Assembly (NCBI RefSeq): GCF_000685035.1
Contig: NZ_BAYB01000002.1
Span: forward strand, 434,001 to 498,000
From: Paraburkholderia ferrariae NBRC 106233
Lineage (GTDB): Bacteria > Pseudomonadota > Gammaproteobacteria > Burkholderiales > Burkholderiaceae
Reading direction: 5' to 3'
Length of the DNA: 64,000 bases
Position numbers and translations under genes: made by a program. Every line of letters begins with the position of its first letter. Positions within the stretch are counted from its first letter, which is position 1. The notes under the pieces were generated by a model that had not been told where the DNA came from, did not search any database, and saw only the letters and a list, made by a program, of their open reading frames with translations. Positions 9,325-17,270 of this stretch are shown here, piece by piece.

Positions 9325-9666
9325 TCAACTGCCGAAGTAAGGCATGCAGAAGTCAGCCGGACCGACGCAGGCTTGCGGCGCTGCGGGGTGTACAGGCAGG
9401 GCCGCGGGGCCGCCCGAAGCCGACGATCCCGAGGCAGTGGCCCCATAGCTCTCGTTTTGCTGCTTCATCTGCGCGACTTGCTGCTGATAGACGGGGCTGA
9501 CGTCGGGATAGGACGCGTCGGTAACGAACTGCGAGCCGTTGGCTTCGGCTTCGATCAGTTGCTGGCGAACTTCGGCGCGCGTCAGGCCCTGCGCCGAGGC
9601 GGCGGAGGCGAAGCCCACGCAGGCAAGAGCGAGAAGGGCGGCGGAAATCGATCGGCGGGTACGCAT
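9325..9666 (-). CDS. DUF4148 domain-containing exported protein
   Basis: A 113-residue small exported protein of the DUF4148 family, which is abundant in Burkholderiaceae. It has a signal peptide (residues 1-25, ending ASAASAQG) followed by the family motif LTRAEVRQQLIEAEANG and YPDVSPVYQQQVAQM. The tail holds two cysteines (ACVGPADFC). Function is unknown; related genes are often seen in stress or surface-associated responses, but nothing here adds to that. It is monocistronic and convergent with the chemoreceptor gene. Confidence 0.9.
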   Translation of the reverse strand: MRTRRSISAALLALACVGFASAASAQGLTRAEVRQQLIEAEANGSQFVTDASYPDVSPVYQQQVAQMKQQNESYGATASGSSASGGPAALPVHPAAPQACVGPADFCMPYFGS

Positions 9667-9912
9667 GGCAAGCTCCAGTGAGGTTGAATGGACAAGGCGC
9701 TGCGGGTTTGTGCGTCATGTCGTTGGGCTACATACGCGTATACATCCGCACTCTGCGATCTATTCCCGGCTTTTTTGCGGCCTTTGGGTTTGAGTGCGGG
9801 GTCGGAACTTCAGGCCCGATGCCGCGCGCTTTGAGCGATGCGTGTTCTCGCCGGCCGCCTCGCGAGGAGCGAGGCTGTCGCTAAGCAGCACGAAGATGAG
9901 AGAAAAGCGGGC

Positions 9913-11286
9913 TTAGCGCGCGAGCGATGCGCCTGGCGGCAGCGGGGGCGCCGTCACGGTGACGGCCGTGCGGATCTTCGCGACGTCGGCGGCGCTCACT
10001 GGCGCGCCGGCGTTGCCCCAGCTCGTGCGCACGAAGGTCGCGACATCGGCGACTTCTTCGTCGGAGAGGCGCCAGCCGAACGGCGGCATCGTGAATGCCG
10101 AGGGCGCGGCGGCCGTGCCTTGCAGCGTGTCGCCCGTGAGCAGCACGTGGATCAGCGAGGTCGGGTCCTTGCCCTGCACGACCGGGTTGCCGCCCAGCGC
10201 CGGGAACACGCGCGTGTAGCCGTGGCCGTCGCTGCGGTGGCAGGCCATGCAGTTGTCCCGATAGACGGCCGCGCCGCGCGCGCTTGCGTTGCCGCTGCGC
10301 AGGGCGCGGGCGGCGGTATCGTCGTAGGCGTAGGGCGTTTCGTGCGGATCGTTGGACGGCAGCGTCTTCAGATAGCGCGCGATGGCCATGAGGTCGGCGT
10401 CGGTCATGTGCTGCATGCTGTGCTGGACCACGTCGGTCATGCCGCCGAACGCGGCGCTTTGCAGCGTGCGCCCCGTCTTGAGGAACTGTACGAGATCGTC
10501 TTCGCTCCACATGCCGATGCCGGTGCGCAGATTGCCGCGCAGGCTCGACGGCACCCAGCCGTCGATCGGCGCGCCGCCTGCGAGGAAGTCGTCGCCGTCG
10601 AGGTCGGTGAGCGCGAGTTCCTGCATCGTGCGCGCACGCGGCGTGTGGCACGCGCCGCAGTGGCCGAGCCCCTGCACCAGATACGCGCCGCGCGCGATGA
10701 TGGCGTCGTTGTAGCGCGTGCCGTCGAACGGCGTTACCCCGGGCGCGAACAGATGCCGCCAGATGCCGAGCGGCCAGCGCATGGAGAGCGGCCACACGAT
10801 GTCCTCCGCGCGATTGTCCTGGCGCACCGGCGCCACACCGTGCATGAAGTACGCGTAGAGCGCGCGCATGTCGTCGTCGCTCAGGCGTGCGTACGAAGGG
10901 TAGGGCATTGCGGGGTAGAGCGTGTCGCCGTTCGGGCGCACGCCCTCGCGCACCGCGCGCGCGAAGTCGTCGTAGGTCCAGGCGCCGATGCCGGTGTCGC
11001 GCTCGGGCGTGATGTTGGTCGAGTAGATCGCGCCGATGGGCGTATCGAACTTCAGGCCGCCGGCGAACGGTTTGCCGCCTTTGGCCGTGTGGCAGGCGAT
11101 GCAGTCGCCGGCGCGCGCGAGATAGTCGCCGTGCGCGACGAGCGTGGCATCGGCGGCCTGGGCTGTTTGGCAGAGCCCCAGTGCCGCGAAAGCGGCCACG
11201 GCGAACGCCGTCACGCGGCGGGCGAACGAAGCGCGGCGCACAGGCGTGGCGAGCTGGGGGCGCGAGAGGGAATGGGGCGGCTTCAT
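9913..11286 (-). CDS. Triheme c-type cytochrome subunit of a membrane-associated dehydrogenase
   Basis: A 457-residue exported cytochrome with three CXXCH heme sites: C62-C65-H66, C210-C213-H214 and C346-C349-H350. This matches the cytochrome subunit of gluconate/sorbitol/alcohol dehydrogenase complexes, which passes electrons to ubiquinone. The signal peptide ends near residue 45 (TAQAAD). The ATG at 11286 lies 8 bp after the stop of the GMC flavoprotein gene, so it is the last gene of a gamma-alpha-cytochrome operon. Each heme is followed by its own Met-rich domain. Confidence 0.93.
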   Translation of the reverse strand: MKPPHSLSRPQLATPVRRASFARRVTAFAVAAFAALGLCQTAQAADATLVAHGDYLARAGDCIACHTAKGGKPFAGGLKFDTPIGAIYSTNITPERDTGIGAWTYDDFARAVREGVRPNGDTLYPAMPYPSYARLSDDDMRALYAYFMHGVAPVRQDNRAEDIVWPLSMRWPLGIWRHLFAPGVTPFDGTRYNDAIIARGAYLVQGLGHCGACHTPRARTMQELALTDLDGDDFLAGGAPIDGWVPSSLRGNLRTGIGMWSEDDLVQFLKTGRTLQSAAFGGMTDVVQHSMQHMTDADLMAIARYLKTLPSNDPHETPYAYDDTAARALRSGNASARGAAVYRDNCMACHRSDGHGYTRVFPALGGNPVVQGKDPTSLIHVLLTGDTLQGTAAAPSAFTMPPFGWRLSDEEVADVATFVRTSWGNAGAPVSAADVAKIRTAVTVTAPPLPPGASLAR

Positions 11287-11294
11287 GCGGCGCT

Positions 11295-13070
11295 TCACAC
11301 GCTCACCAACGGGCCGGGGTTCTTCAGATACTGGCCGCGAATTGCTTTCGCGGACCAGTAGGCCAGCGCGGCCACGAGGCCGGTCGGGTTGTAGCCGATG
11401 CCCTGCGGAAACGCCGAAGCGCCGATCACGAATACGTTGTGCACGTCCCAGCTTTGCAGATAGCGGTTGAGCACACTCGTTCCCGGGTCGGTGCCCATGA
11501 TCGCACCGCCCACGAGGTGCGTGGTCTGATAGCGGCGCGAGTCGAAATGCGCGCCGAACTCGCGCGTATAGACGTTGATGGCCTGCGGCCCCATGGCTTC
11601 GGCGATCTTTTTCATCTGGCCCGTCACGTACTGCGCCATCTTGATGTCGTTGTCCTTCCAGTCGAAGGTCATGCGCAGCAGCGGTTGCCCGTACGAGTCG
11701 CGGTAGGTGGGGTCGAGGTCGAGGAACACGTCGCGGTACGACATATTGCTGCCGTGCGCATCCATCGAAATCGTGTGCGCGTAGTGGTCCTTCACGGCCT
11801 TCTTCCACGCGCTGCCCCAGTTGGGCGTGCCCGGCGGCACGGCAATGCCGCTGATGGGCTTCACGCCTGCCTGGTTCACCCACAGCGGAGAACCGCCCAC
11901 GAAGCCGAGCGGCCCGTGATCGAAGTTGTCCGCGTTGAAGTCGTCCACGGCCACGCCGTTGCCGCCTGCGCCGATGAACGGGTTCGTCCACGTGTCCTTG
12001 TCGAAGAACGCCGTGATGGTCGAAAGGTTCTGATAGGCGAAGTTGCGGCCCACCACGCCTTCGCCCGAAACCGGGTCGTAGGGCTTGCCGATGCCCGAAA
12101 GCAGCAGCAGATGGACGTTGTGATACTGGAACGCCGAAACGATCACGAGGTCCGCGGGCTGGAATACCTCCTGGCCTGCGGGATCGACGTAGGTCACGCC
12201 CGTGGCGCGCTTTTTCGTGTCGTCGAGTTCGACGCGCAGCACGTGGCACTTCGCGCGCAGCTCGAAATGCGGTTCCTGCCTGAGCGCGGGCAGGATGTTC
12301 AGGTTCGGCGAGGCCTTCGAGTACATGTAGCACGCGTAGCCGCTGCAGTAGCCGCAGAAGTTGCACGGCCCCATCTGCACGCCATACGGGTTCGTGTACG
12401 GCCCCGACGTATTCGCCGAAGGCAGCCGGTACGGATGCAGGCCGACGGACTGCGCCGCGTCGTAGAAGCGTTGCGCCGAATACGTATTCAGTTGCGCGGG
12501 CAACGGGAAATTGTCGCTGCGCGGCGCTTCGAATACGTTGCCGTCGCCCACTACATGGCCGTCCACCTTGTAGGCCTGGCCCGAGGTGCCGAACACCTTT
12601 TCCGCGAAGTCGAAGTGCGGTTCGAGCTCGTCGTAACTTACGCCGTAGTCCTGAATGGTCATGCCTTCGGGAATGAACTTCTTGCCGTAGCGCTCTTCGT
12701 AGTGGCTGCGCAGGCGCAGTTCTTCCGGCGTGATGCGAAAGTGCACGCCCGACCAGTGCAGGCCCGCGCCGCCCACGCCCTCGCCAGGCAGGAAGGCGGC
12801 GAGCTGGCGGTAGGGCAGCGCCGTGTCGTTCGCGCCGTGGCGGATCGAGACGGTGGTCTTCGAGAGATCGAGAAAGAGCTTCTTGCGAATGCTGTACGTG
12901 AGTTCGTCGATCGTGTTCGGGTAGGCACCGTCGGGATAGGTGTCGCGGTACTCGCCGCGCTCGAGCGCCACCACCTTGAGGCCCGCTTCGGTCAGCTCTT
13001 TCGCGAGGATGGCGCCGGTCCAGCCGAAGCCGACGATCACGGCATCGACGTGCGGTTTCTTCACGCTCAT
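11295..13070 (-). CDS. GMC-family FAD dehydrogenase, catalytic (alpha) subunit
   Basis: A 591-residue flavoprotein of the glucose-methanol-choline family. The FAD-binding start is VIVGFGWTGAILAKELTEAG (residues 11-30), with GEGVGGAGLHWSGV further on and a C-terminal catalytic region (THLVGGAIMGTDPGTSV, then NPTGLVAALA). A cysteine cluster (C236, C239, C242, C247) resembles the iron-sulfur region reported for FAD-dependent glucose dehydrogenase alpha subunits. It has no signal peptide, so export is expected by hitch-hiking on the Tat-exported gamma subunit. It overlaps the gamma gene by 4 bp. The substrate (a sugar, sugar acid or polyol) is not determinable. Confidence 0.93.
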   Translation of the reverse strand: MSVKKPHVDAVIVGFGWTGAILAKELTEAGLKVVALERGEYRDTYPDGAYPNTIDELTYSIRKKLFLDLSKTTVSIRHGANDTALPYRQLAAFLPGEGVGGAGLHWSGVHFRITPEELRLRSHYEERYGKKFIPEGMTIQDYGVSYDELEPHFDFAEKVFGTSGQAYKVDGHVVGDGNVFEAPRSDNFPLPAQLNTYSAQRFYDAAQSVGLHPYRLPSANTSGPYTNPYGVQMGPCNFCGYCSGYACYMYSKASPNLNILPALRQEPHFELRAKCHVLRVELDDTKKRATGVTYVDPAGQEVFQPADLVIVSAFQYHNVHLLLLSGIGKPYDPVSGEGVVGRNFAYQNLSTITAFFDKDTWTNPFIGAGGNGVAVDDFNADNFDHGPLGFVGGSPLWVNQAGVKPISGIAVPPGTPNWGSAWKKAVKDHYAHTISMDAHGSNMSYRDVFLDLDPTYRDSYGQPLLRMTFDWKDNDIKMAQYVTGQMKKIAEAMGPQAINVYTREFGAHFDSRRYQTTHLVGGAIMGTDPGTSVLNRYLQSWDVHNVFVIGASAFPQGIGYNPTGLVAALAYWSAKAIRGQYLKNPGPLVSV

Positions 13071-13792
13071 CCGGTGCGCTCCCCGTTGATGGAGACGGGG
13101 CCGTACGGGTAGGGCTGGCCGTTCTGGTTGACGAAGTCCATGAAGTCCGCACGCGCGCCCGGGAAGCCGATCATCGTCCAGGCCGCCATGTCGCGGTTGC
13201 CGCCGTGGATCGGGTCGCAGAAGTAGCCTTCGCGCGTGTTCTGAAGCAACTGGGCGAAGAAGACGTTGGCGGGCACGTCGGCGAGTTCGATCGCACCTTT
13301 TTCGAGGTCGGCGAGCACGCTGTCGCGCGTGGTGGCGTCGAGCGCGTCGAACGCACGGCCGTGCGCTTTCTCGCAATGCGCGTTGACCGAGGCAATGCCG
13401 AGCCGGTACAGATCGCGCGGCACGAGCTTCAACTGGTAGCCGAGTTCGGGCACGCCCTGCATGAACGGCCCCTGCATGTACCACAGCGCGCCGTGCGCCC
13501 AGGGCGTGTCCATCTGCCGGTCGATGAATTCCGGCACACCCGCTTCCCGCGCGCCGGGGCCTTCGGCGTCGGCCGGAATCAGGCGGTCTACCGCCGCTTG
13601 CACGAAGGCCCATTCGCGGGCGTCGAAGAAGCGGGGCTTGTATTCGGCGCGCGGCGCCGAAGCCGAAGCCGGCTGGGCAGGCGCCGCCGCGCCCGGGGCG
13701 CCGTTATGGCAGCCCGCGAGCGCGCCCGCAGGCACGAGCGCGACGGCCGTACGCAGAAAGCCCCGCCGGGAGGTCAGTGGAGATTCGGACAT
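13067..13792 (-). CDS. Gluconate 2-dehydrogenase subunit 3 family protein (gamma subunit, Tat signal)
   Basis: A 241-residue small subunit of the three-component periplasmic dehydrogenase. The N-terminus carries a twin-arginine signal (SRRGFLRTAVALVPAGALAGC), followed by a family-typical FVQAAVDRLIPADAEGPGA and a C-terminal GYFCDPIHGGNRD. The signal also looks like a lipobox (ALAGC). Its role is to escort and stabilise the flavoprotein encoded next, with which it overlaps (ATGA). It is first in the operon, so the promoter should lie in the 13793-14020 region. Confidence 0.92.
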   Translation of the reverse strand: MSESPLTSRRGFLRTAVALVPAGALAGCHNGAPGAAAPAQPASASAPRAEYKPRFFDAREWAFVQAAVDRLIPADAEGPGAREAGVPEFIDRQMDTPWAHGALWYMQGPFMQGVPELGYQLKLVPRDLYRLGIASVNAHCEKAHGRAFDALDATTRDSVLADLEKGAIELADVPANVFFAQLLQNTREGYFCDPIHGGNRDMAAWTMIGFPGARADFMDFVNQNGQPYPYGPVSINGERTG

Positions 13793-14022
13793 GTTCTGGA
13801 TTCTGGATCAATTCGGCGCCGCCTGATTCTGGCGTGGCCGCGAACGGTGAGTCCTGCCGGTTCCGGCCCGTGGCAGAACGGAGCCGGCGACATCGCCCAG
13901 GCACTGCTCTGGCTGATGGAACCGGTTCCATTTCTTTCGTGAATTCTACAGCAATTCTCTACGGGGCCTGAAGCGATCGTTGCCGGTCGCCGGACGGAAG
14001 GGGGAACCTGGAGGCAATCAGC

Positions 14023-14058
14023 AAAAAAGAAGGCCCGCGTGCAAGCTGCAGGCGGGCC
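14023..14058 (-). terminator. Rho-independent terminator of the 77-residue gene
   Basis: The hairpin arms GGCCCGC (14032-14038) and GCGGGCC (14051-14057) are followed, reading the minus strand, by a U-rich run (complement of 14023-14030, nearly all A on the plus strand). It sits about 95 bp past the stop of the minus-strand gene at 14152. The rest of the 13793-14151 gap holds no gene and should carry the promoter of the dehydrogenase operon. Confidence 0.8.
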
Positions 14059-14151
14059 GATCCATGCTCGGGTGACATGGCGGGAAATGGGACCGGCGGG
14101 GCCGGCGGAACCGGCAGGTCCGGTGCGCGAGTCAGCGCGCGCCGGAGGCAT

Positions 14152-14385
14152 TCAGGCGGCCGAGCGCTCCTCGTTGAAAGCGGTGTCGGCCTGAATGCGC
14201 TCGATCTGATCCATCAAGGCATCGATCGTGCGGAATTGGATGTGCGAAAGCTGGGCGCCGTCCATCAGCGCCGAGAGGCGCCGGTGCCAGTAGTCGGCGG
14301 TCAGGATCGGAACGCCGCTGGCGGTTTGCAGCGACGGAATCATGATGCGCGAAATATGCGCGATTTCCTGGTCGATGAGTTTCAT
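14152..14385 (-). CDS. Small hypothetical protein, 77 residues
   Basis: I do not recognise a named family. The protein is soluble with balanced composition (KLIDQEIAHISRIMIPSLQTA, then YWHRRLSALMDGAQLSHIQ) and looks mostly helical. Coding likelihood is supported by a Shine-Dalgarno-like GGGGGGCACGC just before the ATG, a good intrinsic terminator downstream, and a repeated motif upstream that could be an operator. It is a single-gene unit. Confidence 0.65.
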   Translation of the reverse strand: MKLIDQEIAHISRIMIPSLQTASGVPILTADYWHRRLSALMDGAQLSHIQFRTIDALMDQIERIQADTAFNEERSAA

Positions 14386-14442
14386 GCGTGCCCCCCGCGG
14401 TGCAAGTCAAGTCTTATGTTCTTTGCAGCCTTGTCAGCACTC

Positions 14443-14479
14443 TAGCTGTCTGATCTGGTCTGCATAGCTATCAGATCGG
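14443..14479. promoter_or_regulatory. Direct repeat with 22-bp phasing upstream of the 77-residue gene
   Basis: TAGCTGTCTGATCTG (14443-14457) and TAGCTATCAGATCGG (14465-14479) match at 12 of 15 positions and are spaced 22 bp, about two helical turns. The second copy is also part of an inverted repeat CTATC-N6-GATAG (14468-14483). They lie 58-95 bp upstream of the minus-strand ATG at 14385, a suitable place for an activator or repressor site. The binding protein is unknown. Confidence 0.35.
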
Positions 14480-14655
14480 ATAGGTCGGGGAACCCCGCAG
14501 GGCCGCTCGTTCGTTGACCGAAAGACCCTGTAAACAAGATGAAAATAAGGCGGAGGAGGAAATACTTAGTGATGCCATCCGTGACCCTCCGTGACGCCTG
14601 CGAGTGTAATCGATACCAACGGCTACCGGCGCTGCGATTGGCGTGGGGCAAAAGA

Positions 14656-15045
14656 TTATGTGGCGTGGGTCTGCGCGCGCTGTCCCATGACGAAGCGGTG
14701 GCCGTCGGGCGTCGCGAGCGTCATTTCGCGCATGCCGTACGGCAGGTCCCTGGGCGCTTCGAGCACGATGGCGCCATGCTGCGCGAACTCGCGGTAGAGG
14801 CTGTCGATATCGTCCACCTCCATGTAGCCGAAATAGTTGTGGTCGCCGGTCTGCTCGGCCGGCATCGCGTCGGGGCAGTTCCCGAGCATCACGCGCACGC
14901 TGCCGCGCGTGACGAGACGCCAGTCGTCGCCGTCGCTCCATTCGACGGCAAAGCCCAGCGCGTCGTGGAAATAGGCGGCGCTGCGATCGATGTCCGGCAC
15001 GGCCAGCACATAGGCAAACGGACGGGGCGCGCTCGCTTCGGTCAT
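14656..15045 (-). CDS. VOC (glyoxalase/bleomycin-resistance) family protein
   Basis: A 129-residue single-module vicinal-oxygen-chelate fold protein: two beta-alpha-beta-beta-beta units, FAYVLAVPDIDRSAAYFHDALGF at the start and YFGYMEVDDIDSLYREFAQHG in the second half. Such proteins act as dioxygenases, isomerases or drug-binding proteins. Metal ligands are not clear-cut, so enzyme activity cannot be assigned. Its promoter region is shared with the divergent CMD-family gene at 15315. Confidence 0.85.
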   Translation of the reverse strand: MTEASAPRPFAYVLAVPDIDRSAAYFHDALGFAVEWSDGDDWRLVTRGSVRVMLGNCPDAMPAEQTGDHNYFGYMEVDDIDSLYREFAQHGAIVLEAPRDLPYGMREMTLATPDGHRFVMGQRAQTHAT

Positions 15046-15220
15046 GAAAGAGTTCTCCTGGTTGCATCGCTTCGCGCGGCCGCGCGCCGAAGCGTTCGAT
15101 GGGGAATGACGTCCTGGCTCGAACGTCTTGACACGAATTTACCAGGTGAAACTAGCCATTAGCTTACAACCCTCTCACAGCGCGGGGGGGGCGCCGCGCC
15201 CGCGCATTGGCCGCGCGGCG

Positions 15221-15237
15221 ATTACATGCCATGTAAT
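15221..15237. promoter_or_regulatory. Perfect 17-bp palindrome upstream of the CMD-family gene
   Basis: ATTACATG-C-CATGTAAT is a perfect palindrome with 8-bp arms around one base. It is centred about 86 bp upstream of ATG 15315, in AT-rich sequence within a GC-rich gap. The gene after the CMD gene encodes an XRE/MmyB-type regulator, the obvious candidate to bind it. Function is inferred from position and symmetry only. Confidence 0.55.
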
Positions 15238-15314
15238 TGGCCTGATTCCGGCCGGCCCCTACTCTTGGCCTGTCGCGTCGCCATCCGGGTGGCGCTCACT
15301 GCCAGGGAGCTATC

Positions 15315-15872
15315 ATGTCCAACTTTCCCGTCTATACGATCGAAACCGCGCCGGCCCAGTCGAAGCCCGTGCTCGAGCAACTGCAGCAGGTCTTTGGCCT
15401 GATCCCGAACATCGCGGGTGCGATGGCCGCCTCGCCCGTGCTGATCGGCGGGTTCATCGGCCTCTTCCAGCGCGTGCATTCGGGCAGCCTGAACGAGCGC
15501 CAGATCCAGACCTTGCTGCTCACCAACGCCGTCACGAACGCGAGCGAATGGCCCGTTGCCTTTCACACCGCGCTCGCGCTCAAGGAGGGGGTGGACCCTG
15601 CCGATATCGATGCGATCCGCCACGGCGCGCTGCCGGCCGATGCGGGACTCGCCGCGCTCTCGCGGCTCGCGCGCACGCTGATCGAAAAGCGCGGCCGTCT
15701 TGCCGGCCCGGACCAGCAGCGCTTTCTGGAAGCGGGCTTTAGCGCGGAGCAGATCCTCGAGGTCGTCGGGGTCGTGGCGGCATCGACCATCACGAATTAC
15801 ACGGCCAGCGTGACCCAGCCGCCGCTCGAAGCCGTTTTCGAGGCGCACGTCTGGCGCGCGCAAGCCGCCTGA
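15315..15872 (+). CDS. Carboxymuconolactone decarboxylase (CMD/AhpD-like) family protein lacking redox cysteines
   Basis: A 185-residue all-helical CMD-family protein (EQLQQVFGLIPNIAGAMAASP at residues 21-41). AhpD-type enzymes carry a CXXC within an N-x-C-x-x-C-x-x-x-H motif. Here the aligned stretch is N75-A-S77-E-W-P80-V-A-F-H84: both cysteines are replaced, by Ser and Pro, while His84 is kept. Peroxidase-reductase chemistry is therefore unlikely. A GGGAGC ribosome-binding site precedes the ATG. It is followed 34 bp later by an XRE/MmyB regulator, so the two probably form a small operon. Confidence 0.87.
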   Translation: MSNFPVYTIETAPAQSKPVLEQLQQVFGLIPNIAGAMAASPVLIGGFIGLFQRVHSGSLNERQIQTLLLTNAVTNASEWPVAFHTALALKEGVDPADIDAIRHGALPADAGLAALSRLARTLIEKRGRLAGPDQQRFLEAGFSAEQILEVVGVVAASTITNYTASVTQPPLEAVFEAHVWRAQAA

Positions 15873-15906
15873 GTCCGCTCCGTTCAACCTTTGAGAGGGC
15901 AATCCG

Positions 15907-16749
15907 ATGAATGCCACCCGTCCCGATCCCAAGGCGCAGGGCGAACTGGGCAACCTGCTGCGCTATTGGCGGGACGTGCGTGGCGTGAGTCAGCTCGGTC
16001 TGTCGTTCGAGGCCGGCATTTCGCAGCGGCAGATCAGTTTTATCGAAAGCGGGCGCAGCGTGCCCGGCCGCGAAACGCTGCTGATCCTCGCGCAAACGCT
16101 CGACGTGCCGCTGCGCGAACGCAACGCGCTGTTGCTCGCCGCAGGCTACGCGCCGGTGTATTCGGAAGCGGCATGGAACGCGCAGGAGATGAGCAGCGTG
16201 GTGCGCGCGGTGGAGCGGGTGCTGCGCCAGCATGAGCCGTTTCCGGCGATGGCGATGGACCGGCACTGGAACGTCCTCATGGCCAACGACTCGGCCCCGC
16301 GTTTTTTCAACTGCTTTATCGACATGGCGGCGCGCACGGGACCGCGCAACGTGCTGCATCTGATGTTCGATCCGCAGGGGATGCGCCCGTTCGTGGACGA
16401 CTGGGAGAGCGTTGCGCGCAGCCTGCTGCAACGGGTGCATCGCGAAGCGGTGGGGCAGGTGGTGGACGGCGGCACGCAGCATCTGCTCGACCAACTGCTC
16501 GCGTATCCCGGCGTGCCGCGCGACTGGAAGACCCATCGCGGGCCGGGTGCTGCGCCCGGTATGCCGATGATACCGATGGGCTTCGTCCGTGACGGCGTCG
16601 TGCTGCGCTACTTCTCGATGGTTACGACCGTGGGGACGCCGCAGAACGTGGCAGCGCAGGAGCTGCGTCTGGAGTGCATGTTTCCCGCCGACGAGGAAAC
16701 GGAAGCGCGGCATCGGCGGTTGCTGGCGGCGCATTCAATGAACGGCTAA
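15907..16749 (+). CDS. XRE-family regulator with MmyB-like ligand-binding domain
   Basis: A 280-residue transcription regulator. An N-terminal helix-turn-helix (about residues 10-65: RYWRDVRGVSQLGLSFEAG, then RQISFIESGRS and the characteristic PGRETLLILAQTLDVPLRERN) is followed by an MmyB-type PAS-like C-terminal domain (about 105-270; MAMDRHWNVLMAND, NCFIDMA). Such domains bind small hydrophobic ligands in studied relatives. It sits directly behind the CMD-family gene and probably controls it, perhaps through the palindrome at 15221. Confidence 0.92.
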   Translation: MNATRPDPKAQGELGNLLRYWRDVRGVSQLGLSFEAGISQRQISFIESGRSVPGRETLLILAQTLDVPLRERNALLLAAGYAPVYSEAAWNAQEMSSVVRAVERVLRQHEPFPAMAMDRHWNVLMANDSAPRFFNCFIDMAARTGPRNVLHLMFDPQGMRPFVDDWESVARSLLQRVHREAVGQVVDGGTQHLLDQLLAYPGVPRDWKTHRGPGAAPGMPMIPMGFVRDGVVLRYFSMVTTVGTPQNVAAQELRLECMFPADEETEARHRRLLAAHSMNG

Positions 16750-16789
16750 AGCGACAGGGATGACATGATTCTCGTCCGGCAAGAGGTGT

Positions 16790-16858
16790 GTGCAATCGGG
16801 TATGGGCGATCGGGTATGTGAAATCAGGTGTGTGAAATCAGGCGAAAAAAGCGGAATC
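16790..16858 (+). repeat. Short imperfect repeats in the leader of the SH3-like gene
   Basis: GGGTATG-type and TGTGAAATCAGG units recur in tandem (TGTGAAATCAGG at 16817-16828 and 16831-16842; CGGGTATG at 16797-16804 and 16811-16818). They form the untranslated leader just before ATG 16859. They may be slippage products or a regulatory leader; no binding factor is suggested. Confidence 0.4.
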
Positions 16859-17245
16859 ATGAAAGCACGAAAAAATAGCGCGAAGCGGCTCGTCGTTCTC
16901 GGTCTTGTTGTGGGTGCGGGCGTTGTCGCCGCGCATGCCCACGCGGAAGGCCCGGTGGATTGCCGCAAGCTCGGCGAGGCAACCGGCGGCCCCGACGATA
17001 ACTTCAGGCCGCCGCTTTCCGCTACCGTGATTGGCCAGGGCCGCGCCTATTTTCACTCCGCGCCCGATTCGCAGTGCATCACGAAGCGTGTCTTCATCGT
17101 GCCCGGCGATTCGGTGACGGTCTACAAGCCGTATAAGAACTGGTATCAGGTGATGTATATCAACGGCAAAACGGGAGCGGATTTCGAAGGGTGGGTGGAA
17201 GCGGGGCGCCTGAAGACCGGGGACGCCATGGGCGGCGACCAGTAA
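16859..17245 (+). CDS. Exported SH3-like domain protein
   Basis: A 128-residue periplasmic protein. The start at 16859 gives a short basic N-terminus and a hydrophobic signal (LVVLGLVVGAGVVAAHAHAEG). The mature part ends in an SH3-like fold: GRAYFHSAPDSQC, VFIVPGDSVTVYKPYKNWYQV, then GWVEAGRLK, a common bacterial SH3 pattern. Two cysteines may form a disulfide. Such domains bind peptidoglycan or proteins; no specific partner is visible. It is convergent with the LysR gene. Confidence 0.78.
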   Translation: MKARKNSAKRLVVLGLVVGAGVVAAHAHAEGPVDCRKLGEATGGPDDNFRPPLSATVIGQGRAYFHSAPDSQCITKRVFIVPGDSVTVYKPYKNWYQVMYINGKTGADFEGWVEAGRLKTGDAMGGDQ

Positions 17246-17270
17246 CGCGCGGCGCCGGTCTCCAACCGCG

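Noticed and set aside
9913..13152. One very long minus-strand reading frame running through cytochrome and flavoprotein genes
   Set aside because: Only its C-terminal 457 residues are the cytochrome; the rest is an out-of-frame reading of the GMC gene. The true cytochrome start is at 11286.
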